Notes: generated by a model from the letters alone, not told the origin. DNA of 64,000 nucleotides from Sinosporangium siamense (GCF_016863435.1 NZ_BOOW01000027.1:124001-188000), one strand, 5' to 3'. Positions 1-10,321 are shown, numbered from the stretch's first letter. A program made the numbers and translations.

Positions 1-2115
<2,115 letters not shown>

Positions 2116-3034
2116 TGCGCACTCCGGGACCGGCAGCCGGGGCGTTTATGCCGAGGTTAGGACCCAGACCGCCCGGACGAAGGCGAGAAGACCGCCGAGG
2201 TGGTCACAGCGACGGCGCCCGCCCGCCACCACATGTTCTCTTGCTCGGTCACCCCAGACCCCCCGCCACACGGTCTCCACCGGAGGGTGGCTTTGGGAAT
2301 GGGCTACCCGAAGCGGAAACCTCCCGGAGAATCAGCGGTATGAGATGAAGATGTGCCTGAGGACGTTTAGCGGAGGGGAAACTTGCAGTTGGACACAGGT
2401 GTCATCGTGAAGATATGCGTGATGCGGCGCTGAGGCACTTCTGAAGGGCGCGGTCCCAGCCAGGCATGGTCGGCTGGGACCGCGGTGTTTGCCTCCAGAG
2501 GGTCTCGACGGCATCGAATGCGCGTTCGACGCCGGGGCGGAAGATCCCCGGTTGCCAATGGTTGATTCGTGGAAATGAGAGATCTCGGGAGTTGGGACGG
2601 GCGCCGCTTTGTGCGGTATTCGATGGATGGATTATCGGCTTTTGTCCTGCCTTGTCCTTATCGGGTGAGGCTGCGGCGGGTCCTCCGCGCCTGGATCAGG
2701 TGATGCTGCCCCCGTCTGGCGCGCATCCCACGCGGCAGGCGCCTCCCGGAGTCTGGCCGCTATCTCGGGATCCACACTGGGACGGGCGGCGGTGTAGCGC
2801 AGGTACTCCTCCGCCCCCTGCGGCAGCCCCGACCACGGGTTGAGCAGCACCCGTGCTACATGTGTGCTGAGCGGCCTGACATGGCACCATGCGTCGAAGT
2901 CTCGGCCTTGCGTGCGCGGCGCGTTGACACCGACCTGAGGTGCCGCTCGGGGCCCCTTCGACTGCCGTGCGTCGGAGTCCCCGCTGACGTCAGCTCCGGG
3001 GACCGTCGGCGGGACCGGGGCCCCGGAGCTGACG
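2116..3034. other. Long intergenic region with two hairpins and a possible gene remnant
   Basis: No complete gene is supported. A minus-strand frame between about 2880 and 2632 is protein-like in its last 80 residues (for example LPQGAEEYLRYTAARPSVD), with no convincing start and low-quality sequence upstream. It may be the decayed tail of a lost gene. Strong hairpins at 2449-2484 and 2983-3039 are listed separately. The stretch 2330-2440 is less GC-rich than the rest. Confidence 0.4.
2449..2484 (+). terminator. 13-bp stem hairpin, terminator-like
   Basis: Perfect arms CGCGGTCCCAGCC (2449-2461) and GGCTGGGACCGCG (2472-2484) enclose a 10-base loop and are followed by GTGTTTG. It lies about 330 bases past the rox stop codon with no gene between. 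The T-run is short, as is usual in high-GC actinomycetes. Confidence 0.5.
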
Positions 3035-3039
3035 TCAGC
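2983..3039 (-). terminator. 19-bp perfect stem hairpin overlapping a stop codon
   Basis: The arms at 2983-3001 and 3021-3039 are perfect complements with a 19-base loop. Each arm contains the palindrome GCTGACGTCAGC. The hairpin covers the stop codon of the minus-strand secreted-protein gene (3035-3037), so it most likely ends that transcript. There is no U-tract. The internal TGACGTCA palindromes could also be bound by a protein. Confidence 0.55.
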
Positions 3040-3358
3040 AGAAAGCCACAGAGGTTGGCTCGCGATTGCCCAAGGTGTATGCAAATTCGATGGTCTGGCC
3101 GGTGGGCACGCATTCGGTGCGAAGGCCGTAGTACCAGGTGTCGGCGTGGGGGTTGGGGTGCCTGAGGCGGTACACGATGGCGTACGACCCGTCACCGCCG
3201 GTGCAGCGGTACCAGTAGATCCCGCCCGTAGGGGTCCGGTCCCTCGTGCCGTCGCTGCAGCCGGTGGGTTCGGCCTGTGCGGGAGTGGCCGTGGCGAAGA
3301 GTGCTGCGATGGCGAGGAAGGTCACGGCCAGGGCCGCGGCGTGCTTTCTGATGTGCAT
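3035..3358 (-). CDS. Small secreted protein, unknown function
   Basis: A 107-residue protein with a Sec signal peptide: basic MHIRKH, a hydrophobic core AAALAVTFLAIAALFATA, and a likely cleavage after AQA near residue 28. The mature part is about 80 residues with three to four Cys (GCSDG, YRCTGGDG, TECVPTG and a C-terminal Cys), which could form disulfides. I do not recognise the family. The start ATG 3358 has GGAGGT nine bases upstream. The longer open frame back to 3448 lacks such a site. The region before it (about 3415-3450) is AT-rich, with short dyads (AAGAA/TTCTT) that suit a promoter or operator. Confidence 0.7.
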   Translation of the reverse strand: MHIRKHAAALAVTFLAIAALFATATPAQAEPTGCSDGTRDRTPTGGIYWYRCTGGDGSYAIVYRLRHPNPHADTWYYGLRTECVPTGQTIEFAYTLGNREPTSVAFC

Positions 3359-3529
3359 CTGCTGACCTCCAGCAGGTTGGTGGGCCGTGGATGGGTCCCC
3401 CGTGGGTGGCGCACTGTTAAGAAAGCTTCTTATTAGAAGATTAGACACGCTACGCGTGCCGTCAAGACCGGGGCAGCACCCGGTTCAGCGAGGATCTCAG
3501 CACCGTGGTGGGGCCGCCGGAAAGGCGGA

Positions 3530-4411
3530 CTAAGAAATATCCCTTAAGTTCGGCTCTTGCAGTTCGGTCACCGAGTGTCGCCGCAGTTGGGGCAGGACAA
3601 GGTGACTTCGCGGGCAGGGCCTATCGAGGTGTAGCCGTTGGTGTCGATCCAGACCGTCCGTGCGCTTGAGCCTGGTCCAACCGGTCCAGCCTCGTTCCTT
3701 CAGCAACTCGGTCAGCCGGCGTGCCGGTGGTGCGGTGTCGAAGGCCAGTGTGTCCATCAGCATGACCAGCGGTGGCTCGACGTCGATGTCGTCGGCGTAG
3801 TCCTCGCCCATCTCCCGCGTGATGTAATCGGCCACGTCGTCGGCCAGCCCGGTCAGGCGGGGGTCGTCGCCGGGCCAGTCGAGGGCCTGGCCCAGGGTGA
3901 GGTAGAAGCCGATGAACCGCGGGTCGGTGATCTGGTCCCGCTTGCGTGCGGCCCACTCCGCGACCCGGGTGGGCGAGTGCGCTGCCAGGGGGATCCAGCC
4001 GTCGCGTTCGAGCTGGACGATTCGCTCGTGCACCCCGAGTGCCCGCAGCCGGTCGAGGAAGTCGACCACCTCCGGGGGCAGCACCAGGTGGTCCCCGGCG
4101 GTGAGCCGGGCGATGCGCTCCCTGTGCTGCTGCCGTACCTGGATCTCCGCCCGCAGCCGTTCGTCGAGGTCCGCGATCGCCGCCGCGAACTCCTCCTCGC
4201 CGGCCCGTAGCAGCTCCCGCACCCGCGCCAGAGGGACGCCGGCCTCGGCCAAAGTCCGGATCTTGATCAGTTCGACCACGGCGGCGGCGCCGTACCTCCG
4301 ATAGCCGGAGTGGTCCCGCTCCGGCTCCGGTAGCAGCCCCTTGGCGTGATAGTGCCTCACCGCGCGCACCGTCACCCCGGCGTACGACGCCAGCTCGCCG
4401 ATGGTCAGCAT
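3530..4411 (-). CDS. MerR-family transcriptional regulator
   Basis: The N-terminal MerR winged helix is clear (MLTIGELASYAGVTVRAVRHYH, then YRRYGAAAVVELIKI, residues 1-75). A helical dimerisation segment follows, then a C-terminal effector-like domain of about 150 residues. The family binds a dyad inside the promoter spacer, and a perfect dyad lies at 5416-5438 before the upstream hydrolase gene. The gene begins 3 bases after that hydrolase's stop codon, so the two form one operon and the regulator probably controls itself. The last 45 residues or so look foreign: another frame of the same DNA (3568 to about 3662) reads VWIDTNGYTSIGPAREV and ends CPNCGDTR, like another protein's zinc-ribbon tail. 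The true C-terminus may be shifted. Confidence 0.8.
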   Translation of the reverse strand: MLTIGELASYAGVTVRAVRHYHAKGLLPEPERDHSGYRRYGAAAVVELIKIRTLAEAGVPLARVRELLRAGEEEFAAAIADLDERLRAEIQVRQQHRERIARLTAGDHLVLPPEVVDFLDRLRALGVHERIVQLERDGWIPLAAHSPTRVAEWAARKRDQITDPRFIGFYLTLGQALDWPGDDPRLTGLADDVADYITREMGEDYADDIDVEPPLVMLMDTLAFDTAPPARRLTELLKERGWTGWTRLKRTDGLDRHQRLHLDRPCPRSHLVLPQLRRHSVTELQEPNLRDIS

Positions 4412-4414
4412 CTT

Positions 4415-5398
4415 CTAGGTTCCGTTCATGAAGGTTCGGATGATCTGGGCGATCTCCGGCGCATGGGTGAAGACCAGCCGGTGATCGGCGTCGAGCCAGG
4501 AGGTGGAGATGTGCGGCAGTTCGCGGGCGAGCCGCTCGGCACCGGCGCGCCAGTTGCGATTGAATCGCTCCTCGGCACCGGCCATCGAGGTTGAAATGAT
4601 CACGCTGATGGGCCGGTCGATCCTCCGGTACCGGTCGAGGATCCCGGCCCGGATCGCATCGATCTCGACGTTCAGTTCAAGGATCTCCCGGCCGGTAAGT
4701 GACCCCTGCTGCCGCGCTGCCAGGTCCTCGAACATCGTGCGGAACTCCGGCAGGGCGTCCTCGGTGATGAACGGTTCCGGCACCGGGTTAGCCCCGTCGA
4801 TCAGGACAAGCCCGGCGACGGCGCCGGGATGCGCGGCGGCGTAATTCACGGCCAGGTCCGCCCCCAGCGAGTAGCCCACAACCACGGGTGCCGAGGGCAG
4901 ACCGAGGCGCCCCGGCTCCAGCACGGCGGCGAGGTCGCCGAGGAACGACTCGAAGGAGTAACTCCCGGCGGCCGAGGCGAGCCCGTGCCCCCTGAGGTCG
5001 AAGGTCACCACGTCGTGGTCGCGCCGCAGCAAATCGGTCAGCTCGTGCAGGTCGGCTTGCGTCGAGTTCAGCCCGGGGCACAGGACCAACGGGCGCCCCC
5101 GGCCACCGCGGGTCACCGGAATCGTGACGCCGTCGTGGTGGACCGTGAAGCGCCGCGTCGTCCTGTCGGCACTCGCCTGGCCAACCCGGATGTACGGCTT
5201 GCGCCGTCCATCGGCCTCGGCCGCATCGGGTTCCGTCCTCCGGGCACTACTCACATGGTCGGCCGTGATGTACGGCTTGCGCCGTCCAGTGGCCTCGGCC
5301 GCGTCGGGTTCCGTCCTCCCGGCACTTCTCGCCTGGCCGGCCGGGGTGTACGGCTTGCGCGGGCCGTTGGCCTCGGCCGCATTGGGTTTCGTCGTCAT
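4415..5398 (-). CDS. Alpha/beta hydrolase with three 26-residue N-terminal repeats
   Basis: Serine hydrolase of the alpha/beta fold. The nucleophile elbow is GYSLG, an acidic residue follows in LVLIDGAN, and a C-terminal DADHRLVF supplies the His. The substrate cannot be told. The first 80 residues are three copies of a 26-residue unit (EPDAAEA.GRRKPYI) that is not part of the fold. I take ATG 5398 (MTTKPNAAEANG) as the start because the MerR-type dyad at 5416-5438 would otherwise lie inside the coding frame. An alternative start at 5437 adds 13 residues. No strong ribosome site is visible, so the mRNA may be nearly leaderless. It is co-transcribed with the MerR gene downstream. Confidence 0.78.
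   Translation of the reverse strand: MTTKPNAAEANGPRKPYTPAGQARSAGRTEPDAAEATGRRKPYITADHVSSARRTEPDAAEADGRRKPYIRVGQASADRTTRRFTVHHDGVTIPVTRGGRGRPLVLCPGLNSTQADLHELTDLLRRDHDVVTFDLRGHGLASAAGSYSFESFLGDLAAVLEPGRLGLPSAPVVVGYSLGADLAVNYAAAHPGAVAGLVLIDGANPVPEPFITEDALPEFRTMFEDLAARQQGSLTGREILELNVEIDAIRAGILDRYRRIDRPISVIISTSMAGAEERFNRNWRAGAERLARELPHISTSWLDADHRLVFTHAPEIAQIIRTFMNGT
5156..5389 (-). repeat. Three tandem 78-bp coding repeats
   Basis: The 5' end of the hydrolase gene contains three 78-bp units, each encoding 26 residues with the core AAEA.GRRKPY. Copies 2 and 3 are the most alike. Each unit carries GTACGGCTTGCGCC on the plus strand (5193, 5271, 5348), related to the dispersed GTACGGCGNAGCC motif found elsewhere here. 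Recent unit amplification is likely. Confidence 0.8.
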
Positions 5399-5415
5399 GC
5401 CAACCAGGTTGGGAG

Positions 5416-5438
5416 CTTGACCCTGCGTCAGGGTCAAG
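5416..5438 (-). promoter_or_regulatory. MerR-type operator/promoter dyad
   Basis: Perfect 10-bp arms CTTGACCCTG and CAGGGTCAAG flank CGT. On the minus strand TTGACC at its edge can serve as the -35 element, which is the usual MerR/TipA arrangement. It lies just upstream of the hydrolase-merR operon and is the obvious target of that regulator. Confidence 0.75.
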
Positions 5439-5441
5439 GCC

Positions 5442-6347
5442 TCATGACCTGAGGGCGCTCAGCAGACGGCCGAGCGGCCCGTCGAGCCCGTAACGCTCGG
5501 AGAGCTTCACCAAAATCTCCGGCTCGCGCGGGGCGGACGGGAGGGTGAGCGGGATGTCGGGAACCGGCGCGTCGTGGGCGACGCGGACGACGGCGGGAGC
5601 CGCCTCCAGGTAGGCGCGGGCGGCGGCCAGTTTGGTGCGGCTGCCCGCAGGGAAGCCCTCGGTCTCGCCGGCGTCCAGGGCGGTGAGAAGAGCGGGGAGG
5701 GAGCCGAAGCGGGTGATGAGGGCGGCGGCGGTCTTGTCGCCGACGCCGGGCACGCCGGGGAGGCCGTCGCTGGGGTCCCCGCGCAGGGTGGCGAAGTCGG
5801 CGTAGCCACGGCCGGGGATGCCGTATTTCGCCGCCACGGCCTCCTCGTCGATCACCTGGAGGTTGCGAATCCCTCTTACTGTGTAAAGAACGCGGACCGG
5901 GCGAGAGTCGTCCACCAGCTGGAACAGGTCGCGGTCACCCGTCACGATCTCGACCGCTCCGGAGGCCCGTGCCGTACATGTGCCGATCACGTCGTCCGCT
6001 TCGAACCCCGGCACGCCGATGCGGGCGATGCCGACCGCGTCGAGCACAGCTTCGATCACCGGCACCTGCGGCGCCAGCGTGTCGGGCACCTCCTCCTCGT
6101 CGCCCTGGGCGACGCGGTGCGCTTTGTACGTCGGGATGGCCGCCACGCGGAACGCGGGCCGCCAGTCGGCGTCCATGCACGCCACGAGCTCTGCGGGAGA
6201 GTGTGTGCGCACAAGGGTGGCGATCATGTCCACAAGGCCGCGGATCGCGTTGACGGGCATGCCGTCGGGCGCGGTCATCGACTCCGGGACGCCGTAGAAG
6301 GCACGGAAGTAGAGCGACGGTGTGTCGAGCAGCATCAGGCCGGGCAT
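5442..6347 (-). CDS. 5'-3' exonuclease / flap endonuclease-like protein
   Basis: Stand-alone homologue of the DNA polymerase I N-terminal 5'-nuclease. The protein has about 301 residues. Acidic metal-binding motifs are visible: MLLDTPSLYFRAFYG at the N-terminus, FEADDVIGT, VTGDRDLFQLV, and the helix-hairpin-helix LRGDPSDGLPGVPGVGDKTA. It would trim 5' flaps or RNA primers. The start ATG 6347 (MPGLMLLDTP) follows the stop of the preceding phosphatase gene within a few bases, so the two are co-transcribed. An earlier ATG at 6386 would add 13 unlikely residues. Confidence 0.88.
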   Translation of the reverse strand: MPGLMLLDTPSLYFRAFYGVPESMTAPDGMPVNAIRGLVDMIATLVRTHSPAELVACMDADWRPAFRVAAIPTYKAHRVAQGDEEEVPDTLAPQVPVIEAVLDAVGIARIGVPGFEADDVIGTCTARASGAVEIVTGDRDLFQLVDDSRPVRVLYTVRGIRNLQVIDEEAVAAKYGIPGRGYADFATLRGDPSDGLPGVPGVGDKTAAALITRFGSLPALLTALDAGETEGFPAGSRTKLAAARAYLEAAPAVVRVAHDAPVPDIPLTLPSAPREPEILVKLSERYGLDGPLGRLLSALRS

Positions 6348-6352
6348 GCGCC

Positions 6353-7669
6353 CTATTCTCCCAGCACCCCGACCGCGAGCAGGCACATGTCGTCCTCCGG
6401 GTTGCTCCCGCCCGCGGCGGCCAGCAGCCGGTCGAGCGCGCCGTCGAGGTCGCCCCCCGCCTCACCGCTCAACGTGGCGCCCGCCGCGGCGAGCGCCGAC
6501 GCGAGCCCCGCCCCGATGTCCCTGCCGCGCCGCTCCACCAGCCCGTCGGTGAAAAGCAGCAGCACGTCCCCGCCGCGCAGCTCCTCGCGGGAAAGCCCCG
6601 GGCGCCCGCCGCGCGCCGCCCCCAGCATCACCCCCGGCGGCGCGTCGAGCTGCCGCGCCACCCCGTCTCTCACCAGGATCGGTGCCGGATGCCCCGCCTG
6701 CGCCCACTCGAACACGCGGCTCTCCGGGTCGAGATGGCCCGCCACCACCGTCGCCGTCGCCTCGTCGAACGGCGCGCCGGAGGGCGCGAGCAGCAGGTCG
6801 TTGAGCCACACCAGCAGCTGGTCGGCGGGCTGCCCCGTCATCGTCAGCCCCACCAGCCCGTGGCGGAGCTGCGCCATCTGCGCGATCGCCGACAGGCCGT
6901 GCCCCGACACGTCGCCCACCGCCAGCAGCAGACGGCCGTCATGGAGCGTCGTCGCTTCATACCAGTCGCCGCCGAGCTTCGCCGTGGTCTCCGCTGGGAC
7001 ATAGCGGACGGCGATCCGCACGTCGGCCAGATCCACCGACGGCCCGGGGGCGGGCAGGATCGCGTTGCGCAACGCGAGCAACACGTGTCCCTCCTCCGCC
7101 GCTTTGGCCCGCACCTCGCTCACCACCCGCTCGGCGCTGCGCCTCTCGGTGATGTCCTGCACGACACCGCGCACCGCCGTCGCGCCGCCCGGCCCGAACA
7201 CCGCCTCGAGGATCAGCTGCACGTCCCGCGGCCCGGCCCCGCGGCGGATCCGCAACTCCCCGTGCACCGGCAGGTGGCTTGTCAGCACCGACCACAGCAG
7301 GCGGTCGAGCCCCGGCAGGTCGTGCGCCTCTACATGGCCGGCCAGCTCGTGCAGATCGACGGGGCCCTCCGCGGGGCTCCGATCGAAGATCACATAAACG
7401 TGGTCGGACCACCGTCCCCGGCCGGAACGGAGATCCCACTCCACCCATCCCATGTCGCACAGCAGCTCCGCCTGCGCGAGCTGAGCGGGCACAGGGCCGA
7501 TCCCGCGGGCCGGAGGATCCCGGTGAGGGGACGCGGACACCGCGAACAGGTCGCTGAGCTCGGGATCTTTACTCGGTTCTTCGTATGGGAGGCCTTTCCG
7601 GTGGTCGTCCTGGTGGGGGAGAGGCGGCTGGGGGCCGCCCATGACGCCGACCATGTCGCTCGCTCTCAT
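6353..7669 (-). CDS. PP2C-type (SpoIIE family) phosphatase with PAS-like sensor domain
   Basis: A 438-residue protein. Residues about 60-180 form a PAS-like fold ending in the PAC signature VQDITERRSAER. Residues 195-435 form the PP2C/SpoIIE phosphatase, with metal-site motifs KLGGDWYEA, GDVSGHGLSA, AGHPAPILV, LLFTDGLVERR and EDDMCLLAV. Such proteins dephosphorylate anti-anti-sigma factors in partner-switching pathways, but no partner gene is adjacent. ATG 7669 lacks a good ribosome site. ATG 7654, with GAGAGCG before it, may be used instead. The upstream intergenic carries the short dyad ACGCA-G-TGCGT near 7719. Confidence 0.88.
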   Translation of the reverse strand: MRASDMVGVMGGPQPPLPHQDDHRKGLPYEEPSKDPELSDLFAVSASPHRDPPARGIGPVPAQLAQAELLCDMGWVEWDLRSGRGRWSDHVYVIFDRSPAEGPVDLHELAGHVEAHDLPGLDRLLWSVLTSHLPVHGELRIRRGAGPRDVQLILEAVFGPGGATAVRGVVQDITERRSAERVVSEVRAKAAEEGHVLLALRNAILPAPGPSVDLADVRIAVRYVPAETTAKLGGDWYEATTLHDGRLLLAVGDVSGHGLSAIAQMAQLRHGLVGLTMTGQPADQLLVWLNDLLLAPSGAPFDEATATVVAGHLDPESRVFEWAQAGHPAPILVRDGVARQLDAPPGVMLGAARGGRPGLSREELRGGDVLLLFTDGLVERRGRDIGAGLASALAAAGATLSGEAGGDLDGALDRLLAAAGGSNPEDDMCLLAVGVLGE

Positions 7670-7839
7670 GGAGGAGGGGGAGAGAAGCAGATCGCCAACG
7701 CCGTCGCCCGCAACTGACGCAGTGCGTTAGCAACCTGCAACGGAGTGTAGCGATCGGCTTCTGCGAGTGAGAGCTTTTTTCAGGTTCCGGTCCGCACCGC
7801 GTGGTGAGAAGATCACGGGCGGCGTCTACATTGGATGAC

Positions 7840-8955
7840 GTGACAACGGAGTCTTTTGATCTTTATCCGGTGACCCGCCTCGCAGCCGTACGCGAAGCCA
7901 CCGCCAAGGCCGGGCTGGACGCCCTGCTGTTGACGCCGGGGGCAGACCTGCGCTACGTCACCGGCTACAGTGCCCTGCCGCTCGAGCGCCTCACCTGCCT
8001 CGTCGTCCCCGCAGAAGGCGACGCCTTCCTCATGGTGCCCCGCCTTGAGCTCGCCGCCGCCGAGCACTCGCCCGCCTCGCGCCTCGGCGTGGAGTTCGTG
8101 CCCTGGGACGAGACCGACGACCCCTACGCCCACGTCGCCGCCCGCCTGGGCTCGCCCGCCGCCGTCGGCCTCGCCGACCACATGTGGGCCATGCAGTCCC
8201 TGAGGTTCCGCGCCGCCATGCCCGCCGCCGAGCAGATCCTGGCGGGTACGGCTCTCGCCCCGTTGCGCATGCGCAAGAGCCCGGCCGAGGCCGCGGCCCT
8301 GCGCGAGGCCGGCGCCGCCATCGACGCCGTCCACGCCCAGGTGCCCGGTCTCCTCCGGGCCGGCCGCACCGAGCGCGAGGTCGGCCGCGACATCGCCGAC
8401 GCCATCATCGCCTCCGGCCACGCCTCCGTCGACTTCGTCATCGTCGGCTCCGGCCCCAACGGCGCCAGCCCGCACCACGACCTGTCCGACCGGGTCATCG
8501 AGGCCGGGGACGTGGTCGTGGTCGACATCGGCGGCACCATGCCGAGCGGCTACTGCTCGGACTCCACCCGCACCTACAGCGTAGGGGAGCCGCCCGCCGA
8601 CTTCACGGCCTATTACGAGGTCCTGCGACGGGCCCAGGACGCCGCCTGCGCCGCCGTGCGCCCCGGGGTGTCGTGCGAGTCGATCGACGCGGCGGCCCGC
8701 GAGGTGATCGCCGAGGCCGGATACGGCGACCTGTTCATCCACCGCACCGGCCACGGGATCGGGATCGAGACCCACGAGGAGCCGTACATCGTGGCGGGCA
8801 ACACCGAGCCCCTCGCCCCCGGATATGCCTTCTCGGTCGAGCCCGGCATCTACCTCGCCGGGCGGCACGGGGCCAGGATCGAGGACATCGTGATCTGCGG
8901 GGAGCAGGAGGGCGAGCGGCTGAACAACCGGCCGCGCGAACTCATCGTGGTGTGA
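7840..8955 (+). CDS. pepP: Xaa-Pro aminopeptidase family (M24) metallopeptidase
   Basis: A 371-residue creatinase/prolidase-fold peptidase that removes N-terminal residues before proline. Metal ligands are visible in the C-terminal half: VVVDIGGTMPSGYCSDSTRT (two Asp), HRTGHGIGIETHEEPY (His and Glu), FSVEPGIYL and GARIEDIV (Glu). The N-terminal domain (VTRLAAVREATAKAGLDALL) is the usual creatinase-N fold. I take GTG 7840 as the start because TACATT seven bases before it is a plausible -10 box for a leaderless message. GTG 7801 would add 13 residues. Confidence 0.88.
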   Translation: MTTESFDLYPVTRLAAVREATAKAGLDALLLTPGADLRYVTGYSALPLERLTCLVVPAEGDAFLMVPRLELAAAEHSPASRLGVEFVPWDETDDPYAHVAARLGSPAAVGLADHMWAMQSLRFRAAMPAAEQILAGTALAPLRMRKSPAEAAALREAGAAIDAVHAQVPGLLRAGRTEREVGRDIADAIIASGHASVDFVIVGSGPNGASPHHDLSDRVIEAGDVVVVDIGGTMPSGYCSDSTRTYSVGEPPADFTAYYEVLRRAQDAACAAVRPGVSCESIDAAAREVIAEAGYGDLFIHRTGHGIGIETHEEPYIVAGNTEPLAPGYAFSVEPGIYLAGRHGARIEDIVICGEQEGERLNNRPRELIVV

Positions 8956-8997
8956 CCCCCGCAAGGCAACCGACCCCGGCGCCCCCAAACACGCGGG

Positions 8998-9111
8998 GAT
9001 GACGGCGTTCCACGCATCGCGGGCGGCTCCGACGAAATCCAGCGCAACATCATCGCCGAACGCGTCCTCGGCCTACCCCGCGAACCCCGCCCGGCAAGCG
9101 CGAGCCGGTAG
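8998..9111 (+). pseudogene. C-terminal remnant of an acyl-CoA dehydrogenase
   Basis: The frame reads VPRIAGGSDEIQRNIIAERV and LGLPREPR before the TAG at 9109-9111. This is the classic C-terminus of acyl-CoA dehydrogenases (GGT/SDEIQ and the final helix). The other 340 or so residues are absent. It is not a piece of the intact gene at 10528, whose end reads EGTNQIQRLVIGR. It is deletion debris from another paralogue. Confidence 0.75.
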
Positions 9112-9240
9112 CCCGAGGTGGGCCGTTTCGTTCCATGATGGACCTATGTCGACCTGCCTGCCGGGGACCCGTCGAGGTTGTCCGCAATACTTTCGCGGAG
9201 CAAAAGTCGCGCCTATCCCCTTGCCTTGAGGAGCACGGCC

Positions 9241-9768
9241 TTGCGTGGAGAAATCCTTTGGGCACACGCTTCCCTCAACGACGACGCCGTGACCCGGCTG
9301 CTAAACCGGATCAAAGCGTCAGGCCTTCACTTCGAACACCCGGTGAGGGCCGCGGTCGCCGTACTCGGTGAGGAAGGTCTCGACTTCCTCCCCGCCGGGG
9401 AGGTGCGTGGCGCGTTGGCACATGTCCGGCCGATCGACCTCAAGTTCTGGCTCGATCCAGATACAGACGTGGTGCTCGCCGTGGCCCGGCACCGCGAGCA
9501 CGACATGCTGAACTTCGACCTGGACGGCCTGACCACGGCACAGGCGCAAAGAGTCGCCGCGACCATACTCTGGGCCGCCATCTCAGATGCGAGCTCCCTC
9601 GGCCTCGTGGCCGACACCCGACTCGGCGACACCAGACCCTACTGGGAGGACTTCCTGCTGTCCCCACCCGACTCCGTGCCCACCCACGGCCCCGACCTCC
9701 TCTGGCGACCCGGTCCAAACGGCCGATCAACCCTCACCGTCACGCCGGCCTCATGGCCGATCGCCTAA
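9241..9768 (+). CDS. Hypothetical protein
   Basis: A 175-residue soluble protein I do not recognise. It starts LRGEILWAHASLNDDAVTRL, has a mid-section with HVRPIDLKFWLDPDTDVVLA, and ends in a Pro/Trp-rich tail. TTG 9241 is chosen because GAGGAG at 9228-9233 lies seven bases upstream. The frame is open back to a TTG at 9178 with no ribosome site. It sits among gene remnants and overlaps the end of the minus-strand ORF at 9751 by 18 bases. Confidence 0.6.
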   Translation: MRGEILWAHASLNDDAVTRLLNRIKASGLHFEHPVRAAVAVLGEEGLDFLPAGEVRGALAHVRPIDLKFWLDPDTDVVLAVARHREHDMLNFDLDGLTTAQAQRVAATILWAAISDASSLGLVADTRLGDTRPYWEDFLLSPPDSVPTHGPDLLWRPGPNGRSTLTVTPASWPIA

Positions 9769-9939
9769 AGCACACGACACCTCGAGCTGCGCGGACCGAG
9801 TGTCCTTCTGACGCTCAGACAGTCGGTATCGGTCGATGTGCGCCTGATTGCGGCGCCGTGCCTCCGCCACGGCCTCTTCGCCACCCGCGCTAGCCACGAT
9901 GTCCGGGCGTACATCCACCCATTTGGGAAATTTCCCCAT
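9751..9939 (-). pseudogene. Short XRE-type HTH remnant
   Basis: A 62-residue frame. Its opening (MGKFPKWVDVRPDIV, then GGEEAVAEARRRNQAHIDRY) resembles the N-terminal lead-in of HigA-like XRE regulators. In those the next segment is a helix-turn-helix (RLAERRK.LGLTQ..VA). Here RLSERQKDTRSAQLEVSCAL is only an approximate match and the frame stops before the recognition helix. It is probably a truncated antitoxin or regulator. A small intact protein is the alternative. Confidence 0.4.
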
Positions 9940-10033
9940 CTCTCCATCTTGGTCGCGAGGGCTCTCGCTGTACTGGGCTTAGGAGAATAGGTTTCTGGTC
10001 ATATTTCGCGCTCGGCTATCTGACTTAGTCGGC

Positions 10034-10321
10034 TCACTCTGTCGGGCCGAAGTCGACCTCAGGCTCGCGCGTGATCAGTTCGTGGAGAACCGGGTCGGCG
10101 TGAACCTCGGCGGTGTGCCGCCACTGAGTGAGGAGAATTGCCACGGGGGCGAGATTGTCCAAGGTTGCCGCCTCGCGAGCCGCATGGGTGAGTTCGTGGA
10201 TAAATGTTTCAGCATCGTCGTCAGGAAGGGAGCGGACCCATGGGAGGGATTCCCGAAGGGCGGCACGGAGCACTGATATGTCCCCAGTTCGTGCCAAATT
10301 GGCCAGCCGGTTGGCAGTCAA
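10034..10321 (-). CDS. Small acidic helical protein, antitoxin-like tail (uncertain)
   Basis: A 95-residue frame opening at a TTG with GAGGGA five bases before it. An in-frame TAG lies just upstream, so it cannot extend much further. The sequence (LRESLPWVRSLPDDDAETF, LTQWRHTAEVHADPVLHEL, ending EVDFGPTE) resembles the C-terminal half of some actinomycete Phd-type antitoxins as I recall them, but the DNA-binding N-terminus is missing. It may be a truncated antitoxin or an independent small protein. No toxin gene is adjacent. Confidence 0.45.
   Translation of the reverse strand: MTANRLANLARTGDISVLRAALRESLPWVRSLPDDDAETFIHELTHAAREAATLDNLAPVAILLTQWRHTAEVHADPVLHELITREPEVDFGPTE

Noticed and set aside
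10034-10321. Complete toxin-antitoxin pair with the ORF at 9751
   Set aside because: Neither ORF has a full antitoxin DNA-binding domain and no toxin fold (RelE, PIN, HigB) is visible between or beside them.
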